Shown piece by piece: positions 33,401-43,701 of a DNA stretch of 64,000 bases. The notes under the pieces are model-generated. The model was not told where the DNA came from. It did not search any database and worked only from the letters and a program-made list of their open reading frames with translations. The stretch comes from Hysterium pulicare CBS 123377. Taxonomy: Eukaryota > Ascomycota > Dothideomycetes > Hysteriales > Hysteriaceae. The first letter of the stretch is position 1; each line of letters begins with the position of its first letter. The position numbers and the translations under genes were made by a program. The DNA lies in contig AJFK01000316.1 in the NCBI GenBank assembly GCA_000467715.1, forward strand, positions 62,001 to 126,000, read 5' to 3'.

Positions 33401-33980
33401 TCTCAGTCAGCAACTTCATCATATGAACCTGCCATTGACCTTGCCTTGTAATCTCGATCGAAATCTATCCAACGCCCTAATCGATCTATCGTGTGCCGCC
33501 ATTCAGATGCATATCTCATGACGATAGCCTTGCACTCGGCGTTGTATTTCTCGATTCCGATTTCACGGACAGCATCTCTTCCAGACATTCCGAGCATCTT
33601 GTCAATCTCATACTCGATAGGAACACCGTGCGTATCCCAGCCAAACCGTCTCTCCACATATCGGCCTTTCATGGACCAGTATCTGGGTATGATGTCTTTA
33701 ATGGTTGAGGCGAGGAGGTGACCATAATGTGGCATGCCCGTAGCGAAAGGAGGTCCATCTGAAGAAGAAAATCTCGTGAGTACATTTCCGAAGCTTTAGG
33801 CTGCTGAACAAACCGTAGAAAGTGTATGGAGGCTTTCCCTTGGACTATCGAACCATTTCAGTAATGAGTCAGTCGTAGGATTGTAGCCGGACTTACGAGC
33901 TCGACCTGCCGCAGGAAAGCATCAATTTCTTTCCAGCGGGCAAGTATACGCTCCTCTTCTTTGGGAAAGTTCATAGACAT
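30441..33980 (-). CDS. ILS1: Cytosolic isoleucyl-tRNA synthetase
   Basis: It charges tRNA-Ile and edits misactivated valine. Seven exons (33980-33897, 33844-33814, 33758-33445, 33397-33177, 33126-31656, 31605-31558, 31511-30441) give 1079 residues, close to yeast Ils1 (1072). The class I HIGH motif is PHYGHL near residues 48-53, KMSKR is near 595-600, and the CP1 editing domain lies between (TTPWTLPSN and the CWFESGSMPYA region). The anticodon-binding domain follows (LIDNTTNWYIRFNRRR), then the eukaryotic C-terminal extension. No presequence, so cytosolic. The intron 33444-33398 has a GC donor (AAG|GCAAGG); no GT-AG choice keeps the frame. The exon of 48 bases between two introns codes EMAAYRLYTVVPQLLA, strongly conserved in the family. 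Confidence 0.96.
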
Positions 33981-34290
33981 TTTGTAGGTTGAGGTGGAAG
34001 CTGTAGCGCTAGCCAGTGCTGATTTAATCGTGGGGTGTTGAAGCTCCAGCCCCGCTAAGATTTTCCGTGCCCTGCGCAGGAGTCATGCGTTTTCAGCCCA
34101 GTCCTGCCATCAAGGCATAAATTCCGTCGTAACAAGTATAACGTCCATCCTTCAACTGTGGCGCCTACTTTTCTCTTGAGGCTCCACGTCGCTATGGAGT
34201 CTTTCCTTTCCTCTACTTTTCTGTCTAGTTAATCCTAACTGTAATTGTCTTTAGTGGGTGCTGACCACAGTCTTCAAGCCCTTTATTAAA
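33981..34290. other. Short divergent intergenic region
   Basis: 310 bases between the isoleucyl-tRNA synthetase start and the secreted protein gene at 34291. Pyrimidine-rich near 34190-34240 (TCTTTCCTTTCCTCTACTTTTC). No clear TATA box. Confidence 0.35.
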
Positions 34291-35236
34291 ATGCGCTATG
34301 CCTTGTATATACTCTTCTTCGTGTGGACACGCCTAGCGTTTTGCTCATTCTTTGGGGGAAATCCTATTAGCATTGCCACTGAGCTTGCTGCGGGCGCCTC
34401 AGTTGAAGCCTCCGTCTCTGTCGATATCCATAACGGTGTGACCAATTATGTCAATTTTCTTCGAATCTATCTGGCAACTTCTACAGAGGCCAACACCACA
34501 GAAGAGTTCCATCATCCTGATTGTGAGTCTTATCGTTGGCAATAGACCTAACTAAATCTGACTACCCTATTCTTCAGGTAACCTGATCCACGAGCTGCCG
34601 ACCTGTAGTCATGACATTACCATCTATACTGACTACGTCTCGCTTCAGAATGCGACTTTCAATGTAACAATTCCAGCAAGCGTAGGCCCTTCTGGTCCAT
34701 ATTACGTTCTTGAAGCACAGCTCTTTCAAACCGATGGCTCGTGGTACGGTGCTAGCGTATACTCCAATGTATTCAACCTTACAGGAGCAACTGGGAGTTG
34801 GGGTGATAGTAGATCGAGAGGCTATACACTTTGGGGGGACGACGGAATACCGTGTACAGGCTATGCATGTGTTCAGAACTGCTCCGACGCAGCTTGGGAG
34901 GAATATCAAAATACTGGTGGTGCCACCGCTAATTCTACCAAGTATCACAACTGCGTCAACTCTTGCCCCAACGTTAGTGTGAACTGGGGCTCTACATACG
35001 GAGGCCAACCCACTGCTTCCTTGACCCTCCCGACTTCTTGCGCTTTGAGCCAATCGATATCAACCTCAAGCTTCACATCGACGGGACAATTCACCAATGG
35101 GGGTAATATCCCCACGAATACCGCCGCACCGACAAGCACGTCAAATGCCGCTGCTACAGTGGCCATGCATAACGCGTGGATGCTAGAGATTTTCATTCCC
35201 CTAGCCATCTTTGGCTCCATGTTCTTCGCTGGATAA
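34291..35236 (+). CDS. Secreted GPI-type protein, possibly Kre9/Knh1-like fold
   Basis: Two exons (34291-34522, 34578-35236) give 296 residues. The signal peptide is MRYALYILFFVWTRLAFC; an upstream in-frame ATG at 34258 would bury it, so the later start is chosen. The body has a beta-rich domain (VSVDIHNGVTNYVNFLRIYLA ... NATFNVTIPASVGPSGPYYVLEAQLF ... NVFNLTGA) like the N-terminal domain of fungal Ser/Thr-rich GPI proteins related to Kre9/Knh1, then a Cys-rich middle (four Cys between PCTGYACVQNC and CVNSC), then a Ser/Thr-rich stretch and a hydrophobic end (EIFIPLAIFGSMFFAG) that fits GPI attachment. Several N-glycosylation sites. Wall or surface role inferred; exact family uncertain. Confidence 0.72.
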
Positions 35237-36677
35237 GTGGAGATTTGTTGATTGCTGTCCGCTCCTGCAGCCGAGAACAACTATCGAGTTTTCCAATCTC
35301 TTGCAGCACCAGGTAGAATTATCCTCGTCTACGCAACGGTCATGAGCGTCACGGCTAAATCAGTTCGAACTGGTTCTCCTATCGGACCACGTGAATAGCT
35401 TCCATTGATAGCCATGGCGGCATAGGTTGGAGTTGAAGTCGGCAACTACTCCGGTGTGGGATATCAAACCAAATCTGCGGCCTATTTCGGTATTGAACAA
35501 ATGGCGCAGTCACAATCACAACAATGAGACACGACCAAGGAATCGAGAATATTGGGTCTCTAAACACAAATGTCCATTCTGGACGGGAATCCGCGGGTTC
35601 GACGCTCAAGCAAGAAGGGAAGGGTTATCTTCGTGTGTGTAATCGAAGCAGAGTCAGCGTTGTCCATGTTCATACCGGTCATTGTCCTTTCTACCCACTT
35701 CCTCTCGACGTGATCTTGTCGCTGTAGCTCGAGCTCGCATCCAGCGGTTGCTCTAGAATGGAAGATCAAACGAAGTATGCGACGCTGTTCGGGTTTGAAA
35801 AATCGTGCGATTAGAGTCACAGCAATGTGAAGTCTCAGACTCCAGGTCTTCAGAGATGACTACTCGTTTCTGGACTAACTTCCCCAGGCTCCCTTTCTGA
35901 CACAACGACAGCGGGGCTTTCGGAGGGAAAGCACTAACTCGGATCAACAACAGGCGATTTAAATCTATCTTAGGTAAAGTTTTCTGAATGGACGCCTCTC
36001 AAACCAATTGCTCGGTGAACCTGGGGAAGCTTGAAACGAGCATTGTGCCGACCGCCAAGAAAGCTTAGCGCCTTCGTCATCCAGCCATCTCTGAAACACA
36101 CTCCCTCCACACAACTCTACCCGACATAGTAACTGAATTACTTCTTCAGAACCGCTCTCTACTGCTTTCACTCTGGCCTCGTAATCCACCCCAAACAGCA
36201 GTGCAACGCCTCGTCCAATGGGAAGGCCCAATCCCTACTGTTTCCTTCTTTACTCGCCTTTCACTCGTCCAACATGTTTCTTGCAGGTGACGCCCGCTGC
36301 TATCGGTAGCTTTTCCCCTCCATACTATGTCTCAGGACAAGTTTGTTGAGGCCTCCCCTGCATCCAGAGATGGACGCGGCCTGGGGGCGAAGTCGAGACA
36401 GTGTGGAAACAAGCTCATAGTAGGGTACGTGTTTGCTGAATTGAGAGAGCAGCATGACTACCTTGAAGCCATACACATATATAAGACTTACATGCCAAGG
36501 CAGTATAATCTTCCTCCTTCAATAAATCAAGCCTTTAGACTTCCAATTCAAAGTTCTTCTTCAGTTGCTCGGCGGGTCCGAATTCGCTTCTACTTCTATC
36601 CGTTCATTATTTTTCATTCCTTGAGTTAAAGTAGTCCAAACTATTCAACTCCTCATTCATTCATTCATCCATTCATC
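35237..36677. other. Long intergenic region
   Basis: About 1.4 kb with only short, featureless frames on both strands. The final 100 bases before 36678 contain a run of CATTCATT repeats (TCATTCATTCATCCATTCATC) directly before the start codon. Nothing else can be assigned. Confidence 0.4.
36655..36676. repeat. CATT microsatellite in a 5' leader
   Basis: About five copies of a CATT/CATC tetranucleotide immediately upstream of the ATG at 36678. It lies in the probable 5' untranslated leader of the two-repeat GPI protein. Confidence 0.7.
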
Positions 36678-37493
36678 ATGAAATTCCTCAACATCCTCAT
36701 CCCCATCTCTCTCGCCCTTTCCACAACCACGGCCGCAAACCCCTTCTCTTCCGTCAACAAACTCATCGAACGCAAGACCCACGACGACGCAAAGAACGGC
36801 ACAGCCAACAGCGCAAAGAATGGCACCGCCCATCATGCCGGCAACACTCTCAACCGCGAATGCGCGAAGATGAACTCTCTCACCCGGCTCACGGACCTTG
36901 TCAACAACGCTACAAAACTCCAAGAACTGGAAACCAAAGGCAAACTGAACTCGACCGAATTAGATGCCCTAAAGGCCAAAGCGGCAAACGCGACATCCGA
37001 ACTCAAAACCCTCCAAAGCAACAGCACTCTGGTAACAAGTTGCGCAGCCGTCGACGCGCAAGATAAACTCAAGAGCGAATGCAAGGTGATGAAGAAGTTG
37101 CAGAAACTAGTGGATTTGAGCAAGAACACGACGGCGATGCAAGAAATGGAGACGAAGAAGAAGTTGAATGCAACCCAGGTGACGAAGTTCCAGGAAATGG
37201 TGGCGAATGCGAGTACCAAGTTGCAGAGTATGATGGGGAACCAGACGCTCGTTACCAGTTGCGCGGATTTGACCAAGGCGGCCAAGTCCAATTCTACTTG
37301 TAAGTTTTTTGATCGGGTCCGTGGATATTTTGAGGCTTGAAAATACTAACTGCGGGTTGTAGCTGCTTCGAGTACGAGCTCTTCGACGGCTGCTAAGTCC
37401 ACGAGCAATGCTGCTGCTGGGCTTCATGTTAGTAGCGGAATGTCTTTTGGTCTCACCACTCTTGTTGTTGGATTCATGGCAGCGCTGCTATAG
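36678..37493 (+). CDS. Secreted GPI-type protein with two internal repeats
   Basis: Two exons (36678-37299, 37363-37493) give 250 residues. Signal peptide MKFLNILIPISLALSTTTA. The mature part has two tandem repeats of about 75 residues, roughly 62-130 and 137-206: each begins EC-x-K/V-M, runs through a Leu-rich helix, QE(L/M)ETK-x-KLN-(S/A)T, an NA(T/S)-x-(E/K)L helix and ends TLVTSCA. Each repeat has cysteines at its two ends, so one disulfide per repeat is plausible. Many N-x-S/T sites. Exon 2 codes a Ser-rich stretch and a hydrophobic tail (LTTLVVGFMAALL), fitting a GPI anchor. The helical pattern recalls fungal cell-wall galactomannoprotein-type proteins, but I do not recognise the family with confidence. 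Confidence 0.8.
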
Positions 37494-38099
37494 TCCTCCG
37501 AAATAGCAGACTTGATCGTGGGTTCGTTGGGCACGTTTGAGGATAAGTGACTGGAGCAGGAAGGTTAGAAAGCCAAAAAGTGAAATTCGAAAACATGATC
37601 ATTCTTCGGAAAGCAATTGTACTTTGGACTGAGATGAAATTCTGAAGGATTAGATGAGGGAATTCACACGTTCGTTACGTATAATTTGTGCGATGATGAT
37701 ACCTTGCAACCTTGTACATTCGACCTCCACAGAAGAGGCCCCGAATCATGACCAGTCCTAGAGTTCGCAGCACTGTATTGGGATTCAAGACTAGCGGCCT
37801 CTCGAGCGCAGAAACCGAGGGTCCGCGAGTCAATATCAAGCGCTAGAGAAAGATGCCCAATCGAAAGGCAAAACACCCTTTGGTTGCGCGACACTTTTGA
37901 AGAGCATCCTGCCCTGTTCATCTGATTGGAGATAGGTAGAGACCTGTCACGGCCAGTCCAGTTAGCTAACATAGCCCTCTCATCTGGGAAATCGATTGTC
38001 CATCGAAGATGCCTTCGGGTGATGAAGTCACGGCCTAAATTATCGGAGCCAAATATCTGAGACCAGATACGTGTCGCGCTCCTAGGGGAGGGATATGAA
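37494..38099. other. Intergenic region
   Basis: No supported gene. A 102-codon minus-strand frame (37664-37972) is featureless. This DNA leads into the decayed region that starts at about 38100. Confidence 0.3.
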
Positions 38100-38110
38100 C
38101 TCGCCTCACG

Positions 38111-39048
38111 ATGGTGGATCCCAGGTTTTCAGAAAACTGGCAAGGCCCAATCCAGGAAACGACGCCTGGCAATACGGATGGCATTTCGCTTATAGGCCAA
38201 TTTCTCGCCTTTCTCCATTTCAAGGAGCATTTACAAATCAGGATTTGGATGAATGTTAGGGACCACACGGGGTGTCATAATTCGTCTATTTCGGAGGATG
38301 TTTTGGAGGATGCTACCAACGGCTTTGCCATCAGCTTACGAAAACGATTAGGACTCTGGGAAAAGCATCAAAGCCAGTTCCATCCTTACGGCTACTTGGA
38401 AAGTATCATATGGAATGGATACTCTCCGGACCTGTGTAGCCAAGGGGGTGCAGTACGACGAATGATGACGCCCATCGTGGTTCAGATTGTGGATGCAATT
38501 TGGCAAGCACCTCTCGTCCAATAGCCCCGAGCGTGGGCGTCAAGACCTAAGTTCTCAACCAGCGTTGCTGGCGGAGAGCAACTTCTACAAAGAAATTTCA
38601 GTTGGAAGGACTAGTACGCTGTTCCACCTGGGCACTCATCTTCGTATACCAAGGCTAACCTTCTCTCTCTTCTTCCTAGTCATCTTCGGATTTCCGTTCA
38701 CTTTGCAATCGTATTCGCCTTGATAGCAATTTCGACTTTAAACTGGCCAACAAATATGCTACGGACTTTCCTATTCTCTTTGAGAGGGTCATGCGCGCTC
38801 TAGGTACAATAACCTCTACTATCGCTTTACTAACTATACCAGAGAAGTTCCGGTCCAAGGGGGTAGAGGTATGGTGTCAAGAGATTATCTGCTTCATGAC
38901 CCCCGTACTCCGAGTCATCCTCGACTCCAAAGAAGCACCGTCTATGGTAGATCTCCAGAAGATCCAATGGACAATATCAAGCTTCCATGGATGTTATGGA
39001 GTTCTCCTTCTTCCGACCCACGTAACAGCACTTGCAGCAAAGAGTTAG
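38111..39048 (+). pseudogene. Decayed coding region of unknown family
   Basis: Protein-like reading with broken frames. The first part (38111-38524) reads RFSENWQGPIQ, GISLIGQFLAFLHFKEHL, an Asn-Gly-Phe-rich middle and LWEKHQSQFHPYGYLESI; a middle part near 38620-38660 reads FHLGTHLRIPR in another frame; the last part (about 38730-39048) reads NFDFKLANKYATDFPILFERVM, GTITSTIALLTIPEKFRS and VDLQKIQWTISSF. These parts are amphipathic and look coding, but stops and frame changes separate them. I do not recognise the family. Part of it recurs at 40126-40267. Likely a dead member of a fungal gene family; whether introns explain some of the breaks cannot be settled by eye. Confidence 0.5.
38121..38262 (+). 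repeat. Copy A of a diverged direct repeat
   Basis: This segment is clearly related to 40126-40267 about 2 kb downstream in the same direction. Both share long words such as GGCATTTCGCTTATAGG, CAAGGAGCAT and ATCAGGATTTGGATG, and both read as the same peptide block (RFS-x-NWQ ... GISLIG ... KEHL ... IRIWM). Confidence 0.85.
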
Positions 39049-39455
39049 CTCTACGTTGGGGGAGCCCTTGGCTGTTCAGGACTTAACCAGAGAAACACTT
39101 CATTACTGCAGAGTTTTACGCAACAATCGTCCGGCCTTACTACACCGTCTATGGGCTGATGGACGGAAGCTGCATTGGATGACATTAGGAATCATTCCAA
39201 AGACCAAAGGGACGCAAGATGCACCAGATCTACGCCCAATTCATTTCCTTGCTCTTGGAGTAGGTATGCACTGGCTTACTTCGAGCATACAGCTTGGCTC
39301 GAGAATTCAGGTCAAGTCTCTCAGCGATCGAGCGTGAGGAACAGATTGCACAAGGTGTTCGGCGTCCCACTAGACTTCAGGGTCCACAAGGTCCACGAAG
39401 TCAGCTTTCATTGAAGAAGAAGAGTGTTTACCATCGTGAGTATTCAAGAAAACGG

Positions 39456-39510
39456 AGGGCGGCACAGAGGGCGGCACAGAGGGCGGCACAGAGGGCGGCA
39501 AAGGCGGCGG
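39456..39510. repeat. 12-base minisatellite
   Basis: About four tandem copies of GGGCGGCACAGA, the last ones degenerating to GGGCGGCAAAGGCGGCGGAGG. In one forward frame it reads RAAQ repeated. It sits inside the decayed stretch; no surrounding gene is supported. Confidence 0.85.
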
Positions 39511-40125
39511 AGGCAGCAGAGACCTAAGGGCGTCTTTTACTCACACGACTATCTTAGACGACGGCTAATGGATCAACTACGGAAGTATAGATACCTCGGG
39601 GTCCGCTGTCGATGATCAAGAGGCATATGCAAATGCGTGACTCATGCGAAAAGGAGAGCAGCAGCAAAGGCGGCGAAGATGAATGCGGAGCAAGAAATGA
39701 TGGGTGCAGAATTGGCCCAAGGGTGCTGTTATCAGCAAACAGATGGCGGCATTAATTTCTTTTGCTCGCATGGATATCTTTGGACGACTGCTGATGGATT
39801 GTTCATCGAAGGATAGATGGCGGTATTTACTTGGCCTTGAACTACGGGGTTGATGGGTGACATAGATTTCTTTGGATGATAGTTGTTGTAAGAGGATATC
39901 AAACTGGTACATCTCTAGGTAGTGTTCAAGTCTCCGAATGTGAGAATAGAATAGTGGTAGGAAAATACTAGTTGGAAATCTAGAACTGAAGTCCACTGCA
40001 AGATATCGGCTAGTTCTATTTAACGGACTTGAGAAATCAATATTAAACATCTCTCTCCGAATAAGAAAGAGGGTGGACTAACCAGACGATTAATCATTTC
40101 CCACTACGAGGGGATTCGGAGTCAT

Positions 40126-40267
40126 CCCCGGTTTTCAAAGAATTGGCAAAGACAAAACCAGGAAATAGCAAGCGGTAATACAGGCGGCATTTCGCTTATA
40201 GGATTGATACTAGCCCTTCTCCATGTCAAGGAGCATCTATAGATCAGGATTTGGATGCATGTCAAGG
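40126..40267 (+). repeat. Copy B of a diverged direct repeat
   Basis: Pair of 38121-38262, same orientation. It keeps the peptide block RFSKNWQ ... GISLIG ... KEHL ... IRIWM with one internal stop. Nothing after it resembles the downstream part of copy A, so only this block is shared. Confidence 0.85.
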
Positions 40268-40905
40268 TTTAGCTGGAGTGGATGCGATTCGGCCAGCGCC
40301 TCCCGCCCAAGCCCCAAGAAGCTTGTTTTCGGGGGCGGGATGACCGCATCAGCGCCCACTTGGCCACTTGCGACTCCAACATCAAGCCTCGCCGTCCTTT
40401 CTCTAACCTCCGTCGGAGTCGTGATGGCGAAAATCCACGCCAGATCGAGGAGATCGCGGAGAAGATGACGTAGCAAGTCAGGAATGAGGTTTGAGAATGC
40501 CCAAATGGCAGTTCTGCGCCGCCATTCCTAGGGACTTGGACGTGGGGTCCTTGTTATCTTGTGTGACAGTCGCACAAACACACCAAGCTGGCATGATCAT
40601 GAACAAAGAACCCGGGTAGGTGACGAAGTCATGTTTCGATACAACAATGCAGGTGGGACTCTGTTTCAAGCCAGCCGATGCCATTTGCAGCACCACGAGG
40701 CTATGGCGAATGAGAAGGCCGACGCGCCCTGGAGATCCGTTGACTCTGCGTCAATTAGTGTCGACTTCTGCTTGAATCCGGTGCCTGCTTCCTTCATGGT
40801 CCTAGTTTGAGCACTGCCCTTACACCATGCAGCTGCCTGTCCTTTCCCTCGGGTGCGTACGTACAACTACGTACAACTACCAACGTCATGTGCAGCGTAG
40901 GCGGC

Positions 40906-40915
40906 CATAAATATG
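40906..40915 (+). promoter_or_regulatory. TATA-like element upstream of aspartic protease gene
   Basis: CATAAATATG about 165 bases before the start codon at 41079. A CT-rich stretch (CTCTTCTTCCTTTTCCC) lies between it and the start, as in many well-expressed fungal genes. Just upstream, GTACAACTAC occurs twice in tandem (about 40859-40880). Confidence 0.4.
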
Positions 40916-41078
40916 GGAGGTGCAACTGTCTTCAACAGACTCATCTTCGCCCTCCGTGACTCTTCTTCCTTTTCCCATACATTTCTACGAGATTCCTTGT
41001 GACAAGCACCTCGACATACAAATATTCTTTCCTACCAACTCCTCAACTCTTCCAAGCACACCAACACCAACATCCATC

Positions 41079-42543
41079 ATGAATAACCTCACCCGCGTGA
41101 AAGTTATCAAGAACCAGAATTATAAGCCATCGGGCTTGAAGTCGTATGTCTACCTCTTGAGAAAATGTAAGTTGGTTGTTTTATCTCTCTTTCGCTCTGC
41201 ATCGAACCTCTTTCTTCCGTGCACTGGCACCTTTTCCAAGAGAAATCAAACCTAATAACTTACAGATCAGTTTGCTCCCACTCTCGAGGGACCCTTCTTC
41301 GTCTCCAACAAGGTAGTTCAGCAAGGCAAACACGGCATCCACAAGCTTATAGGTGGAAAGGCCCATGTCAAACAACATCAATTACAAAAGAAGGACCCTT
41401 CGTCGGGCACGGCTGGCGAAGTCACTGCCGATGACCAACAGAATGACTCGATGTATTTGTGCCCAGTCCAGATTGGAACGCCGGCGCAAACGCTCAACTT
41501 GGATTTTGATACCGGATCCTCTGATCTTTGGGTATGGGCTATCTTTAGGCATCATCTCTATAGACTGGCTGACTAACGAGTGACAGATCATGTCGACTGA
41601 AGAGCCCTCGGCCACCCAGAAGACGGGCAAACACAACATCTTCAACCCGGCGAAATCGAGCACCTACAAGAAATCTTCCGGGAGCACCTGGAAAATCCAA
41701 TATGGTGATGGCTCCACCGCCTCCGGCGATGTTGGAACGGACAACGTGACCATTGGCGGACTGACCATCAAGGGCCAGGCAATCGAGCTTGCCAAGACGC
41801 TCTCGTCTCAGTTCACTCAGGGCACTGGTGATGGCCTTCTCGGCCTTGCATGGGGCAACATCAACACCGTTACGCCCAAGGCCGTAGCAACACCGGTCGA
41901 GAACATGATCACTCAACAAGATATTCCTCAGAATGCGGAGCTCTTCACTGCCTATCTCGGTAGCTGGCGTGATGCCAACGAGCCCGATAAGGGCGAGTCT
42001 TTCTACACCTTCGGCTACATTGATCAAGATGTCATCAAGGCTGCAGGCGGCAAAGACCCCTACTACACTCCCGTCGACAACAGCCAGGGATTCTGGCAAT
42101 TTGCGTCTGCGTCTGCTTCTGTGAACGGTAAAACGATCCAGCGCAGCGGCAACACTGCTATCGCTGACACCGGTACCACACTCGCCCTTGTCGATGATGC
42201 GACCTGCAAGGCCATTTATGATGCTATTCCCGGCGGCAAATACGATGATCAGCAGCAAGGCTACACCTTCCCCGCGAATACATCTGCGGACGATCTCCCA
42301 ACCGTCACCTTCGCTGTTGGCGACCAACAGTTCGCAGTCCAGAAGGAAGATCTGGGCTTTGCTAGTATTGATGCGAACACGGTGTACGGTGGCATCCAGA
42401 GTCGAGGTGACATGACTTTTGATATCCTTGGCGATACCTTCTTGAAGGGTATCTACGCCATCTTCGATCAGGGCAACAAGAGATTCGGCGCTGTGCAGAG
42501 GGTTGAGCAGGAGCAAAATGTCTCGGCTCCGCCAACCGAGTAG
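41079..42543 (+). CDS. Pepsin-type aspartic protease without a visible signal peptide
   Basis: An A1-family aspartic endopeptidase. Three exons (41079-41166, 41266-41531, 41587-42543) give 436 residues. The two catalytic motifs are FDTGSSDLW and [14 protein letters not shown] (flap tyrosine) is present, as are the family's QYGDG and GLLGLAWG stretches. A prosegment-like basic region ([17 protein letters not shown]) precedes the mature domain. The N-terminus ([19 protein letters not shown]) is hydrophilic, so no secretion signal is seen, in contrast to aspergillopepsins and penicillopepsins. Either the protease is intracellular, a further 5' exon exists, or export is unconventional. The 410-codon minus-strand frame underneath is a shadow produced by the codon bias of this gene. 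Confidence 0.9.
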
Positions 42544-43701
42544 GTAGAGAGTCTCGATCTCGCATAGACGGCTTGGAGGATACATGGGCTTATGAGTACA
42601 TTGCGATGAATATATGGGCAAATTGATGACGGAATGAACACACTGGGATGTCTGATCAAGGCTGGGATTTTCGGCTTGCTCTACACTTGCTACTGTTTGT
42701 AATGATACCTTTGCACAATGGCAATAAGTTTCTCTATATTCTTTCAGCTCTGATCTATGTAACTCCAACTTACTCATGACATATGAGGCAGGTACGTCTT
42801 CTACATCGAATACTACATTTCACTAGTTGTTGGTTCTCAGCTGGCCCTAGATATCAGCTGAAATTGATACCAGGTGAGCGGGATCGGGGCTAGCGTGAAT
42901 TATTATTGCTTTTCTCCAGAAAGGATGCGCGTGAACCTTTTCTTCCTCCGTGTATCCAATCTACCAACCGTTGCGATCAGCCCTGTTACCACATGCATAA
43001 GCGGCCTGAATATTCAGCTCAAAACTACTCTACAAGCAGCATCTGAAAGATGAACGACCCCCAAACCTCGATGCTTCTTTCTCAGGACCAGATTGAGTAG
43101 AAGCTCAAGGCAAGCTAGCCAATAGCCATTTGAGATTTACAATCGGTATCTGCAAGTTACCGTCATCAAAGAAACCTAGGGCCTAGCTCTACGCTGGAGT
43201 GATGATTCCATCCAGATTCAGCTTCTTGACTGGTGTGGACAAGAGAACCGTTTTGTTGGATCTCTGCAAGCCACTTGAGGGATAAGTAAGCCAGTCGTGC
43301 TGGCTGATGGTAGCCACGCACTTATCTTTCTTTACTTTTGAATTCACCTTTTATTCTAGAACATTGTACACGTGATACTGATACTCTTTCATGAGGTATG
43401 GGTGTGGAGGTTTTTGGAAAGAGAGGGGAATGTAGTGGTGAGGATCGGTGAGGAAGATATTGAGTAAGGAGATTGGAATTGGGCAGGATGTATTGTGAAG
43501 GATAGATGCTGCTTTAGGTTTACTCCTATCAATCTTAAAGGAGGTGAGCTGACGAAAATAGTGGTCCCTATTGAGTATCTATTGGCATGAATTGATACCA
43601 AAAGCTTCTCTTTTTATATGTCAAGACTTCAGAACTTCACTACTCACCCTCCTTTGCCTAGTCTTTCCTTGCCCACCATACATCCTCCACTCCATCCCCC
43701 T
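42544..43701. other. Convergent intergenic region
   Basis: About 1.2 kb between the ends of the protease and the first aldo-keto reductase. Only short frames. No repeat or RNA gene recognised. Confidence 0.4.

Larger units (their letters stand above)
39540..41078. other. Intergenic region with fragments of duplicated sequence
   Basis: No supported gene. The segment near 39550-39580 (TATCTTAGACGACGGCTAATGGAT) resembles 39768-39795 (TATCTTTGGACGACTGCTGATGGAT), a second small internal duplication. Copy B of the larger repeat lies at 40126-40267. From about 40800 onward the DNA is the promoter of the protease gene. Confidence 0.45.

Noticed and set aside
35237-36677. Several 65-110 codon frames in the long gap between the two GPI-type genes
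   Set aside because: They overlap each other on both strands with no shared features and no codon or splice support.
41545-42777. A 410-codon open frame on the minus strand
   Set aside because: It lies entirely opposite the aspartic protease, whose motifs and splicing are clear. It has no family features and is explained by the codon bias of the protease gene.
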